The notes below the pieces were generated by a model, which worked only from the letters and a program-made list of their open reading frames with translations, was not told the origin of the DNA and searched no databases. A stretch of 64,000 bases of DNA from Streptomyces ortus (GTDB taxonomy: Bacteria; Actinomycetota; Actinomycetes; Streptomycetales; Streptomycetaceae): positions 6,540,118 to 6,604,117 of the forward strand of contig NZ_JAIFZO010000002.1 of assembly GCF_026341275.1 (NCBI RefSeq), in the 5' to 3' direction. The position numbers and the translations under genes are program-made. Positions within the stretch are counted from its first letter, which is position 1, and each line of letters begins with the position of its first letter. Positions 1 to 8,021 of this stretch are shown here, piece by piece.

Positions 1-549
1 CCCCGGATGATCGTCTTCGGGGCGATCGACTTCGCCTCGGCCCTGGTCCGCGTCGGCAGGTTCCTCGGCTACCGCGTGACGGTGTGCGACGCGCGCCCCG
101 TCTTCGCGACGGCCGCGCGCTTCCCGGAGGCGGACGAGATCGTCGTCGAGTGGCCGCACACCTACCTGGAGCGCACGGAGGTCGACGCCCGTACGGTCCT
201 GTGCGTCCTGACCCACGACGCCAAGTTCGACGTACCGCTTCTCGCGCTCGCGCTGCGGCTGCCGGTCGCGTACGTGGGGGCGATGGGCTCCCGCCGCACC
301 CACCTCGACCGCGACGAACGACTGCGGCAAGTGGGCCTGGGCGAGCGTGAGTTGGCGCGGCTACGATCGCCCATCGGCCTCGACCTCGGCGCCCGTACGC
401 CCGAGGAGACCGCCCTGTCCATCGCCGCGGAGATCGTCGCGAACCGGCGGGGCGGGAGCGGGGTGCCGCTCACCGGGGCGCATACGCCGATCCACCACGA
501 CGCGACGCCGACGCGAACGCCGGTGGGGCGCGTCGGAGCGGTCGCCTGA
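1..549 (+). CDS. XdhC/CoxI-family protein, C-terminal part (5' end outside window)
   Basis: The reading frame is open to the first base, so the gene begins upstream and only about 180 residues are visible. They form the Rossmann-like XdhC C-terminal domain, with GAIDFASALVRVGRFLGYRV at the start, then CDARPVF, a conserved P-EADEIVVEWP stretch and the GAMGSRRT loop. XdhC-type proteins help insert or sulfurate molybdenum cofactor in xanthine dehydrogenase-class enzymes. That role would suit the purine catabolic genes later in the window, but the link is inferred. The internal ATG at position 7 is probably not the true start, because family members carry an N-terminal domain before this point. 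Confidence 0.8.
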   Translation, partial: PRMIVFGAIDFASALVRVGRFLGYRVTVCDARPVFATAARFPEADEIVVEWPHTYLERTEVDARTVLCVLTHDAKFDVPLLALALRLPVAYVGAMGSRRTHLDRDERLRQVGLGERELARLRSPIGLDLGARTPEETALSIAAEIVANRRGGSGVPLTGAHTPIHHDATPTRTPVGRVGAVA

Positions 550-583
550 CACTCCGCCCGACGCGGGGTGGGCCGGCGGCGCG

Positions 584-1243
584 TCACACGTGGGCGAGCA
601 GCCGTTCCAGCGGTGGCGGGGTCCGGTCGAGGTCCAGGCTCGCGACGAGTTCCTGCGCGTACTGGGCCTTGCGGCCGGCGTGCGTGCCCATGAAGCGGTG
701 CAGGTGCTGCTCCACGGTCCACCCGCGCTGCGCGGGCTGGTTCTGGAACGTGCGGAACGCGCGCAACTCACCCTGTTGCTCCACCACTTGCTGGATGACG
801 TCGGCGCCCAGGGAGCGGATCAGTTCGTCCTCCAGGTCCGCGTGGCACAGATGGAACCCGAGCGACTCCAGCCCGTCGGTCGTCAGGTCGGAGCCGATCC
901 CGGCCCGCTCAAGCGCGCGCCGGAAGAACCTCTCCTCCGCCACGTCGCACAGTCCGGCGAGCCGCACATCGAGCCCCCGCGGCCCGCACAGGTCGACGAA
1001 CCTCCCGACGCTCATCGCGCCCCCGAGCGGCACCACCGAGACACCCTCGCCGTCGAGGTCCCGTCCGTGCCGCGCGGCCAGCGCCTCGACAGCGACCTGG
1101 TCGCTGCCGCCCTCGACGAGCACGACCGTACGCAGCCCGGCGCGGGCCGCCGCCTCCCGCGCGCTCGCACCCGCCTCCGCCGCCCCCGCACCGCCGGCCG
1201 CCCACCGGACGACTGCCTGACGGAACCGCCCCATGTCGTTCAT
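584..1243 (-). CDS. Small TOPRIM-domain (OLD-nuclease-like) protein
   Basis: A 219-residue protein. Residues 30-130 look like a TOPRIM fold: a hydrophobic strand ending in the acidic VLVEGGSD motif, then LGGAMSVGRFVD and an LAGLCDVAEE segment that would supply the second acidic cluster. TOPRIM domains occur in OLD-family nucleases, primases and topoisomerases. This protein lacks the ATPase half of true OLD nucleases, and stand-alone copies are common in Streptomyces with no assigned role. The MNDMGRF start is chosen because the longer frame upstream reads through the neighbouring gene antisense. It lies beside the conflict-type module, but no functional link can be shown. Confidence 0.7.
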   Translation of the reverse strand: MNDMGRFRQAVVRWAAGGAGAAEAGASAREAAARAGLRTVVLVEGGSDQVAVEALAARHGRDLDGEGVSVVPLGGAMSVGRFVDLCGPRGLDVRLAGLCDVAEERFFRRALERAGIGSDLTTDGLESLGFHLCHADLEDELIRSLGADVIQQVVEQQGELRAFRTFQNQPAQRGWTVEQHLHRFMGTHAGRKAQYAQELVASLDLDRTPPPLERLLAHV

Positions 1244-1332
1244 GGCCCCAGTCTCGCAACTCGGAACGGACTCGTTCCACAGACTTTCCCCACGACACCG
1301 CACGAGAGCCCCACCGGCGGTCCCCTCCCCTC

Positions 1333-1773
1333 TCAGGGGCGCGACAGCAGCCCGTCCACCGCCCGTCCGAACATCCAACGGCCCGCCCGCCCAAGCAAGG
1401 GGTCGAAGACGCGCGGCAGTCCCCGCACCCCCAATTCCTCCCGCCACAGCACCTGCGAACCGCCGTCCGCCGCGGGCCGCACCTCGATCTCGGCCCACCC
1501 GACGACGAGGCCGCCGCGTTTGACGAGCCGGCACAGCCCGGGCGTGCGGTCCCGGGGCGGTCGCCATACGACGACCTCCATACGGTCGTCGAACGCCACC
1601 GGCCCCACCCCGGTACGCGCCACGAACACCGTGCCCGCCCCGCGCGGCGGCAACGTGACGACCCGGACCCGCGTCAACGGCACCACATCGGCATGCCGCT
1701 CCCACACCGTGAGCCGCCGCCACGCCTCGTCGGCGCCCACGGAGGTGTCCCGTCGCACATGAAAGAGAGTCAC
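1333..1773 (-). CDS. SRPBCC-family (START/polyketide cyclase-like) protein
   Basis: A 146-residue protein with a GTG start. It shows the usual SRPBCC layout: an N-terminal strand (LFHVRRDTSVGADEAWRRL), a WERHADVVPLTRV helix-turn, alternating beta strands, and a long C-terminal helix around GRAGRWMFGRAVDGLL. Such proteins form a hydrophobic ligand cavity. The length matches stand-alone polyketide cyclase/dehydrase-like proteins found across Streptomyces. No signal peptide or partner gene points to a substrate. It is divergent from the trypsin/NB-ARC/TPR gene, with about 140 bases between the two starts. Confidence 0.75.
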   Translation of the reverse strand: MTLFHVRRDTSVGADEAWRRLTVWERHADVVPLTRVRVVTLPPRGAGTVFVARTGVGPVAFDDRMEVVVWRPPRDRTPGLCRLVKRGGLVVGWAEIEVRPAADGGSQVLWREELGVRGLPRVFDPLLGRAGRWMFGRAVDGLLSRP

Positions 1774-1912
1774 TCGGTGATCGTAGGCACTCGTCTTCGA
1801 TACAGGGGTGAAAGCCGCACGGTGGTCGCCGTCCGATGAGTTGGGTATCCCTTTCCTAGGAACTCGGTGTTCGGAGCATCAGTGATCGTTGAGGTCCGGG
1901 GGAGGTGGCGCT

Positions 1913-4900
1913 GTGGGCGAGCTGGACGCGGCGACTGCGGGGCGATTGAGGGTCCGTTCGCCGGACGGTGTCGTTCACGGGGGCGGGCTGCTGCTGACCG
2001 GTACAACCGCTGTGACGTGTGCGCACGTCGTGACGGCCGCGCTCAGGGGCGGCCCCTCCGAGGCTCCGCGGGCGGGCCCGCCGCGCGGGCACGTCCTGGT
2101 GGAGCGACCGGCCGAGTCCGGGCGGCCCGGCGTGTCCGAGACGGCCGAGGTGAGCGACGGCGGCTGGTTCGTCGGGCCCCTCTCCATCGAGGACCGCGTG
2201 AATCCGGCCTTCCGCACGGACTTCGCCGTACTGACCCTGAGTCGTCCCTTTCCGCACGGCACGCGGACTGCCGTACCCGGACGCTGCCCGGCCTCCGACG
2301 GCCGAACGCTCAAGGTGTTCGGTTACCCGAAGCAGGCGCCCCACGGGCTCTGGGTGTCGGCGCGGCTGGTCGGAGCGGGCGGCCCGTGTCCCGTGTGGCG
2401 ACAGCTGGACGTCGTCGCGGATTCGGGGGTCGGAGTCGAGCAGGGCTTCAGCGGCTCGGGAGTGTGGGACCCGCGGTCGCAGCGCATGGTGGGACTGGTC
2501 ACCGCCGCGTTCAGCCGTGGCGGGGCCCGCATCGCCTGGATGCTGCCCCTGGACGCCGCGGCGGACCAATGGGCCACCCTGTACGCGCACTTCGACGTGG
2601 AGCCGGGAGGCCGGGGAGTGGTCGAAGGCGGTGGAGCCGGGGGCAGGAGGAACGAGAGCAGGACGGACGAAGACCCCTCGCGGCAACCGGCATTCCGGTC
2701 GCCCGAAGTACCCGGGACCCACTCAACAGGAGGCAACGTGACCCTCGGCCAGTCTCCTTCCACCGGCCGGCGCCCCCCGCAGGACGCCTCCCGGCTGTGG
2801 GGCAACGTGCCCCAGCGCAACCGCAACTTCACCGGCAGGGAGGACCTGCTGGAGCTGCTCGCGGAGCGGCTGAGGACCGGTATCGACGCTGTGCTGCCCG
2901 AAGCGCTGCACGGCATGGGGGGAGTGGGCAAGTCCCAGATAGCGGTCGAGTACCTGTACCGCCACAGCCACGATTACTCGCTCGTGTGGTGGATCCCGGC
3001 GGAACAGCACAACCAGGTCATCCAGTCACTCATCGAGCTGGGTGACCGCATGGGCCTCAGGGCGGGCTCGGACGTCAGCGCGGTCCGAAGCGTACTGGAA
3101 GCGCTGCGCACAGGTGTTCCCTACCGGAACTGGATCCTGGTGTTCGACAACGCGGAGAATCCGCGCGAGATCCGCCGGTATTTCCCGACGGACGGCCCCG
3201 GCCGCATCCTGGTCACCTCACGCAACGCCCAGTGGTCCAGCCTCGCCAGTTCCCTCGAGGTCAACGTGTTCGCCCGGGAGGAGAGCATCGCCCTCCTCAG
3301 GCGGCGCAGCCCCGGCATCCCGGATGTTCCGGCCGACCAACTGGCCACCGCGCTCGGCGATCTGCCCCTCGCCGTCGAACAGGCGGCGGTCTGGCTCGCC
3401 GAGACCGGGATGCCGGCTCACCAGTACCTCGAACTCTTCGAGCGGAAATGGACCGAACTCCTCCGGACGGATCCGCCACCCGACTACGAGATGCCGGTCG
3501 CCGCGGCCTGGAACGTCTCGCTGGAGCGCCTCCAGGAGGACCACCTGGACGCTCTCAACCTGCTCCAGGTCTGTGCCTTCTTCGCCCCCGAACCCATTTC
3601 CTGGGATCTGTTCTCGGCCGTTCGCGGGGTGTCCGTCCCGGAGGATCTGCAGGCCACGCTGGAGGACCCGGTGAAACTGGCCCGGGCGGTACGGGAGATC
3701 GGCCGGTACGCCCTGGCCCGCATCGACCACCGGCAGAGCACGATCCAACTGCACCGGCTCGTCCAGCGCGTCCTGGTCGACCAGATGAGCCCCGACGAAC
3801 AGAAGACCATGCGGCACGCCGCGCACCAGCTCCTCGTGCACGCGGATCCCAGGAATCCGCAGCGCGTTCCGCACTGGTCCAGGTACTCCGACCTGCTGCC
3901 CCATGTGCAGGTGTCGAACGCGGTCGAGTGCGGTGAGCCCTGGACCCGGCGGCTGGTGCTCAACGAATTGCGTTTCCTGGTCGCGCGGGGGGACTTCAGC
4001 AAAGCCCAGAGTTTTTCCGAGAGGGCCAGGTCGTGCTGGGCCGGCAGGCTGGGACAGGAGCATGCCGACGTGCTCGCCGCCGACCAGGTCCGGGCGGAGG
4101 CCCTGCGCTGCCGGGGCCGCTACACCGACTCCTACGACCTGCAGAAGGACCTGGTGGACCGCTTCACCCGGGTCCACGGGGAGCACCACAAGGACACCCA
4201 GCTGGCCCTGAGCCTGCTGGGGATCCATCTGCGGTTGCGGGGTGACTTCTACGGCGCCCGCGAACTCGACGAGAGGACCTACAGCACGTCCCTGCGGGTC
4301 TTCGGGCCCGATGAACCCAACACACTCCAGGCGGCCCACAACTACGCGGTGAGCCTGCGGCTGGCGGGCGACGTCCAGGCCGCGCTCCAACTGGACGAGG
4401 AGACCTGGCGGCGCCGGGTGGAGGTCATCGGGGAGGACCATGTCTTCTCGCTCGGCACGCTCAGCGCGTACTACCTCGACCTGCAGGAACTGGGGCGCTA
4501 CGCGGACTGCCTGGAAGGCCACGAGCACCTGGCGGCCCGGGCCCGGGACCAGTTGGGGGACGAGCACCCGTTGACCGTGATGATCAGTGCGGAGCTCTCG
4601 GCGACCCGGCGCAAGGCAGGGGATCACGAGGGCGCGTACCAGCTGACCTCACGGCTGAGGGAGATCGCCGAGCGGCGGCTGGCCCCCGACAACCGTGACG
4701 CGCTGCGGGTCAATCTGGTCCATGCCACCGATCTCCGTCAGGTCGGACAGCTCCAGGCGGCCCGCGCGCTGGGCACCGACGTGATGGACCGGCACATCAG
4801 GAAGTTCGGAGAACAGCATCCGCACACCTATGCGACGTTTCTCAACCTCGCGGTCACGCTACGGCTGCTGGGAGAGGTGGAGCAGGCGCTGGAACTGGAC

Positions 4901-5263
4901 CAGAAGGCGCTGGACGGCCTCAGCGCCGCGCTGAGCCCCGACCATCCGCGCACGCTGCTGGCCCGGATGAATCTCGCCAGTGACCTGTTCGCCCTGGGCA
5001 ACTCCACGAAGGCCGAACGGATCGACCGGGACGCGGTACCGGAGGCCTCCCGAGTCTACGGACCCGACCATCCGGCCTCCCTCGCCGTGCAGTTGAACCA
5101 CGCCGCGGATCTCAAGGCCACGGGAGACACTGCGGCCGGCCGTGAACTGCATGACAAGACGCTGGAGAAGTACCGCAAGCAACTGGGCGCGGACCACCCG
5201 GCGACCCGTGGCGCGAAGCGCGGCATCCGGGCCCACATCGACATCGATCTATTGGCCCTGTAG
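1913..5263 (+). CDS. Trypsin-like protease / NB-ARC NTPase / TPR fusion protein (FxsT-like conflict NTPase)
   Basis: A 1116-residue three-part protein. Residues 1-220 are a trypsin-like peptidase with an apparently intact triad: His38 in CAHV, Asp103 in TDFAVL and Ser180 in GFSGSG. A Gly/Arg-rich linker (about 230-290) follows. The NB-ARC-type STAND NTPase begins with WGNVPQRNRNFTGRE, has the P-loop GMGGVGKS at 334-341, Walker B near WILVFDNAEN (407-416), GRILVTSRN and a LGDLPLAVEQA motif. Residues from about 680 to the end are TPR units with recurring GxDHPxT and ALELD spacings. The NTPase-TPR part resembles FxsT proteins. GTG at 1913 is preferred because GGAGGT lies 6 bases upstream. The likely role is a sensor that oligomerises and activates proteolysis; this is inferred. 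Confidence 0.85.
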   Translation: MGELDAATAGRLRVRSPDGVVHGGGLLLTGTTAVTCAHVVTAALRGGPSEAPRAGPPRGHVLVERPAESGRPGVSETAEVSDGGWFVGPLSIEDRVNPAFRTDFAVLTLSRPFPHGTRTAVPGRCPASDGRTLKVFGYPKQAPHGLWVSARLVGAGGPCPVWRQLDVVADSGVGVEQGFSGSGVWDPRSQRMVGLVTAAFSRGGARIAWMLPLDAAADQWATLYAHFDVEPGGRGVVEGGGAGGRRNESRTDEDPSRQPAFRSPEVPGTHSTGGNVTLGQSPSTGRRPPQDASRLWGNVPQRNRNFTGREDLLELLAERLRTGIDAVLPEALHGMGGVGKSQIAVEYLYRHSHDYSLVWWIPAEQHNQVIQSLIELGDRMGLRAGSDVSAVRSVLEALRTGVPYRNWILVFDNAENPREIRRYFPTDGPGRILVTSRNAQWSSLASSLEVNVFAREESIALLRRRSPGIPDVPADQLATALGDLPLAVEQAAVWLAETGMPAHQYLELFERKWTELLRTDPPPDYEMPVAAAWNVSLERLQEDHLDALNLLQVCAFFAPEPISWDLFSAVRGVSVPEDLQATLEDPVKLARAVREIGRYALARIDHRQSTIQLHRLVQRVLVDQMSPDEQKTMRHAAHQLLVHADPRNPQRVPHWSRYSDLLPHVQVSNAVECGEPWTRRLVLNELRFLVARGDFSKAQSFSERARSCWAGRLGQEHADVLAADQVRAEALRCRGRYTDSYDLQKDLVDRFTRVHGEHHKDTQLALSLLGIHLRLRGDFYGARELDERTYSTSLRVFGPDEPNTLQAAHNYAVSLRLAGDVQAALQLDEETWRRRVEVIGEDHVFSLGTLSAYYLDLQELGRYADCLEGHEHLAARARDQLGDEHPLTVMISAELSATRRKAGDHEGAYQLTSRLREIAERRLAPDNRDALRVNLVHATDLRQVGQLQAARALGTDVMDRHIRKFGEQHPHTYATFLNLAVTLRLLGEVEQALELDQKALDGLSAALSPDHPRTLLARMNLASDLFALGNSTKAERIDRDAVPEASRVYGPDHPASLAVQLNHAADLKATGDTAAGRELHDKTLEKYRKQLGADHPATRGAKRGIRAHIDIDLLAL

Positions 5264-5363
5264 CGGGCGACGCGAAGGAGGCGGTGGTGCGCAAGGGGTC
5301 GGTGCCTCTTCCGCACCACGTTGGCCGCGTCCGGCCCAGTACCGTCTCCGGGCCGCGGTCCGA

Positions 5364-7283
5364 TCAGACGTGGTCCGGGACGCCCGAAGAGCCTTCCCCG
5401 AGCAGTGTGCCGCTCTCCGCGAGCCAGCCGGCCAGGGCCAGCGGATCAGGTCCGTCGGCGCCGGATCCTCGCAGGGTCCGACGGAGACCCACCACCAGTT
5501 CGGGCCGCTCCATCAGGAGACGGGCTGCCGGGGGCCGCTCGTGCTCCTCCCACGTGGCGGCCCAGCCGACCCACGCCTCCTGGTCCTCGGGACGTCGGGC
5601 GATCCGGTCGCGGAACCACCGCTCGGCCCCGGCGGATTCACCGGCGATCGCCTCCATGCACGCGGCGGTCTCGCCCCGGGCAGCCCTGCGGTCCTCGGCG
5701 AACACCTCGGGGCGGCTGAGGAAGAGCCGGGAGAGCGCTCCGCGCGAGTCCGGCCGTACCAACTCCGGCCGGGGGCGCGGCAGCAGACGGACCGGACCCC
5801 CGTACACCTTCCCGGATCGCCAGGCGTCGGCCAGCAGCCGATCGGTGACACCGTCCGGGACGAGATGCCGCAACCGCCACATCGCCCGCCGTCCGGCGCA
5901 GACACGTCGCGCCAGAGCGGCCGGCAGATCGGGTACCTCTTCGTCCTGCCAGCTGTCCACCACATCGGCCAGGGCCGAGACGAAGGTCTCGCCCGGGGAG
6001 GTCAGCCGCCCGGCGGACGCGAGCGTACGAACGCCCTCCCCGACCTGCTGCCTGAGCACGGCGAACTCGAAGTGGGCGAGGGCCGCCTCGCGTGCGTCGG
6101 CGGCCTCCCAGCGGTGCGTACGCCAGAAGTCGGCCACACCCGCGAAGGCGAAGGTGCCGTGAAGCAACCCGAGGGCAGGACGCGGGTCACTGCGCCAGGG
6201 AGCGAAGAACACCGGTTCGTCGGCCCGTCCGTCGCGGTCCGGGTCCGGGTCCGGGCCCGAGACCAGGGGCACCAGGGCGAGCAGAGCGTTCAGCTGTTGA
6301 TGCCGTGACTCGTGGGCGAGCGCGGCGGCGGCCTGCGTACGGTCGGGTGGCAGGGACATGGCCACCGCTCCGAAAGCGTCCTGACTCGAAGCGCTGGCGA
6401 CGGCCATCGGATCGGTGGAAGGGGTCGGCAGCGGCACGACACTGGTGACGAGGGTGGTGAACGCCCGGTGCGTCTCGGGATGCGAGCGTTCCAGGAGGTC
6501 TGTGGCCTCGGCCAGCCGCGTCCGCCAGGTGTGCGACGCCTCTCCTACGGAAGTCGTCGGCAAGAGCACCGAGCCGAAGTCACGGTAGGGCGTGACGGTG
6601 TCCAGGTACAGGGGGCCGACCGTGGGCGACGCCGCCCGCATGTCGAGCAGGGGCTGCCATCGCCGGCCCGGACCGGCGGAGCGCCAGGTCATCTCGGCTG
6701 TGGCCCCCGCGCCGTGCAGCACGACGCCCTCGGCCGACACCTGAACCTCGGCGACACCGTAGGGTCCGTCGTCCACGGGGCCCGCCACGCCCAGCGACGG
6801 CAGCCAGACGTGGCCTCGCGTCGTCGGCAGCCGGAGCGTCGCCGGGCCGCTGCCGGCGCGGACGGTGACGGCGGCGGCCAGACAGTGGAACTGTCCGATC
6901 TCCACCCACAGGGGCGGCTCGTTCGTGTCCCGGGTGTCCTTGCCTGCGGGCTCGGACGCGAGTTCCTCCTCCAGTCGACGCAGCAAGCGGGTGGCCCAGG
7001 TCCTGACGAACGGATCCGCGACGGTTGTCTCCACCGCGCTCGGGGACCGCCGCTGAGCCTCGACCGCCATCGTCCATGCTTCCGAAGCCGGTGCCATGGG
7101 CCCGAGAGCCTCGGGCGGCAGCTGCGCCACGCGTTCGAGCAATGAACGCAGCAGCAGCATCCGCATGCTTCGTTCCGCGGATTCCAGGCGCTCCAGCCCC
7201 GCCGCGCCCGGGGCTCCCGACGCAATGGCCTGGAGTAAGGATGTGGACACGTCATACACCCTGAGCGGGCTCGCGCCGGTCAT
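5364..7283 (-). CDS. HExxH-type putative peptide beta-hydroxylase (RiPP-like modification enzyme)
   Basis: A 639-residue protein with HESRH at residues 324-328 inside AAALAHESRHQQLNALLAL. A later conserved-looking stretch, LLHGTFAFAGVADFW, may give a third metal ligand. This layout matches the HEXXH-motif putative peptide-modifying family, now described as 2-oxoglutarate-dependent peptide beta-hydroxylases, rather than a classical metalloprotease. It faces the trypsin/NB-ARC/TPR gene tail to tail, with 100 bases between the stops. Codon 16 is TTA (7236-7238), so translation should depend on the bldA tRNA. The start is backed by a GGAGG-like site in the upstream sequence and by overlap with the small ORF before it. 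The substrate is unknown, and no clear FxSxx-COOH peptide lies nearby. Confidence 0.75.
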   Translation of the reverse strand: MTGASPLRVYDVSTSLLQAIASGAPGAAGLERLESAERSMRMLLLRSLLERVAQLPPEALGPMAPASEAWTMAVEAQRRSPSAVETTVADPFVRTWATRLLRRLEEELASEPAGKDTRDTNEPPLWVEIGQFHCLAAAVTVRAGSGPATLRLPTTRGHVWLPSLGVAGPVDDGPYGVAEVQVSAEGVVLHGAGATAEMTWRSAGPGRRWQPLLDMRAASPTVGPLYLDTVTPYRDFGSVLLPTTSVGEASHTWRTRLAEATDLLERSHPETHRAFTTLVTSVVPLPTPSTDPMAVASASSQDAFGAVAMSLPPDRTQAAAALAHESRHQQLNALLALVPLVSGPDPDPDRDGRADEPVFFAPWRSDPRPALGLLHGTFAFAGVADFWRTHRWEAADAREAALAHFEFAVLRQQVGEGVRTLASAGRLTSPGETFVSALADVVDSWQDEEVPDLPAALARRVCAGRRAMWRLRHLVPDGVTDRLLADAWRSGKVYGGPVRLLPRPRPELVRPDSRGALSRLFLSRPEVFAEDRRAARGETAACMEAIAGESAGAERWFRDRIARRPEDQEAWVGWAATWEEHERPPAARLLMERPELVVGLRRTLRGSGADGPDPLALAGWLAESGTLLGEGSSGVPDHV

Positions 7284-7477
7284 GGCTGCGGACTTACCTC
7301 CGAGGACACGTTACGGCGGGCGTATACGGACATTTCTTCGCTCTGGCTGTCGCCCAGCAAGGGGCCGAATGAATCTTTTGCCGACTCGCGTACGGCGCGA
7401 AGCGCCTGGCGAGGGCCGGATCGTCGCTCTCGGCGAGCTCTTTCGTCAAGGAGCAGCACCCCCCGCGGTCGGTCCAC
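7280..7477 (-). CDS. Possible small ORF overlapping the start of the HExxH enzyme gene (unassigned)
   Basis: A 65-codon GTG-initiated frame whose TGA overlaps the ATG of the HExxH gene as ATGA, the arrangement typical of translational coupling. The C-terminal half includes DSFGPLLGDSQSEEMS. Third-position GC is only about two thirds, low for this genome. The next frame, 7294-7497, looks more coding-like over its first half (LTKELAESDDPALARRFAPY), then loses bias. The two halves together suggest either a decayed, frameshifted small gene or non-coding DNA. It could be a substrate peptide for the adjacent enzyme by position alone; no known precursor motif is present. Confidence 0.2.
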   Translation of the reverse strand: MDRPRGVLLLDERARRERRSGPRQALRAVRESAKDSFGPLLGDSQSEEMSVYARRNVSSEVSPQP

Positions 7478-7513
7478 ACTTCGCGGACGGGAGCCACCGT
7501 AGCGTCATGCCCA

Positions 7514-7525
7514 GCCAAATTTGGC
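7514..7525. promoter_or_regulatory. 12-bp perfect palindrome between the HExxH and Trypco1 genes
   Basis: GCCAAATTTGGC is a perfect palindrome in the 395-base divergent gap 7284-7678. Apart from it and the weak small ORF, that gap shows no other clear feature. Its placement suits an operator controlling either side of the module, but only the symmetry is seen. Confidence 0.3.
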
Positions 7526-7678
7526 ACCACCCACGCGGGAGTGGAGCCAACTCGGTACACACCGAAGATCGGGCAGCAACTTCTGTCAGCTGCATACGCT
7601 TGTTGTGGCCTATTCCCACAGGACGGACGATCGGTACGGTCGTTGAGGGGAATGGGCGTACCAAGGGGGAGAGGCGTC

Positions 7679-8014
7679 GTGGAGCTGACGCGATTCATCA
7701 CCGAGGACGGCGTGGAAGTGATCGTCGAGACGGGTGACGACGAACCGGCGATCATTCCTGTCGCGCGGGGGGCGGACGGTATCGCGGACGCCGCGGCGAC
7801 ACTCGACAGCGGCCTCGACCGCATCACCGCGGTCGCCGGCACGGCCGTTCGGCGGCTGAGAGCCATGGCGCAACGGCCGGACGAGATAACGGTGGAGCTG
7901 GGCGTCCGGCTCAACGCCTCGGTGGGTGCTGTCATTGCGAGGTCGGAGTCGGAAGGGCACCTCGCCGTCACGCTGGTCTGGAGATCAGGGAACGCGGACA
8001 CCCCCGACTCCTGA
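7679..8014 (+). CDS. Trypco1-domain (CU044_2847-family) protein
   Basis: A 111-residue single-domain protein. It starts VELTRFITEDGVEVIVE, continues through an IIPVARG strand, a helix beginning AAATLDSGLDRITAV, then RPDEITVELGVRLNASVGAV and a final GHLAVTLVWR strand. This is the pattern of the CU044_2847 family, also called trypsin-co-occurring domain 1 (Trypco1), named for its neighbourhood with trypsin-like proteases in NTP-dependent conflict systems. A trypsin fusion gene lies about 2.4 kb away in the same module, which fits. GTG at 7679 is chosen because GGGGGAG ends 8 bases upstream. Its biochemical role is unknown; an adaptor or protease partner is likely. Confidence 0.85.
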   Translation: MELTRFITEDGVEVIVETGDDEPAIIPVARGADGIADAAATLDSGLDRITAVAGTAVRRLRAMAQRPDEITVELGVRLNASVGAVIARSESEGHLAVTLVWRSGNADTPDS

Positions 8015-8021
8015 CCCCGCC

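Noticed and set aside
5284..6162. Long plus-strand frame preceded by AAGGAGG after the trypsin/NB-ARC gene
   Set aside because: It runs antisense through the HExxH gene and its amino-acid pattern is Arg/Ser/Pro-rich, typical of a shadow frame in high-GC DNA, despite the ribosome-binding-like sequence.
5264..7678. FxSxx-COOH precursor peptide expected from the FxsT-like and HExxH genes
   Set aside because: I looked for a short frame ending F-x-S-x-x in the gaps on both strands and found none.
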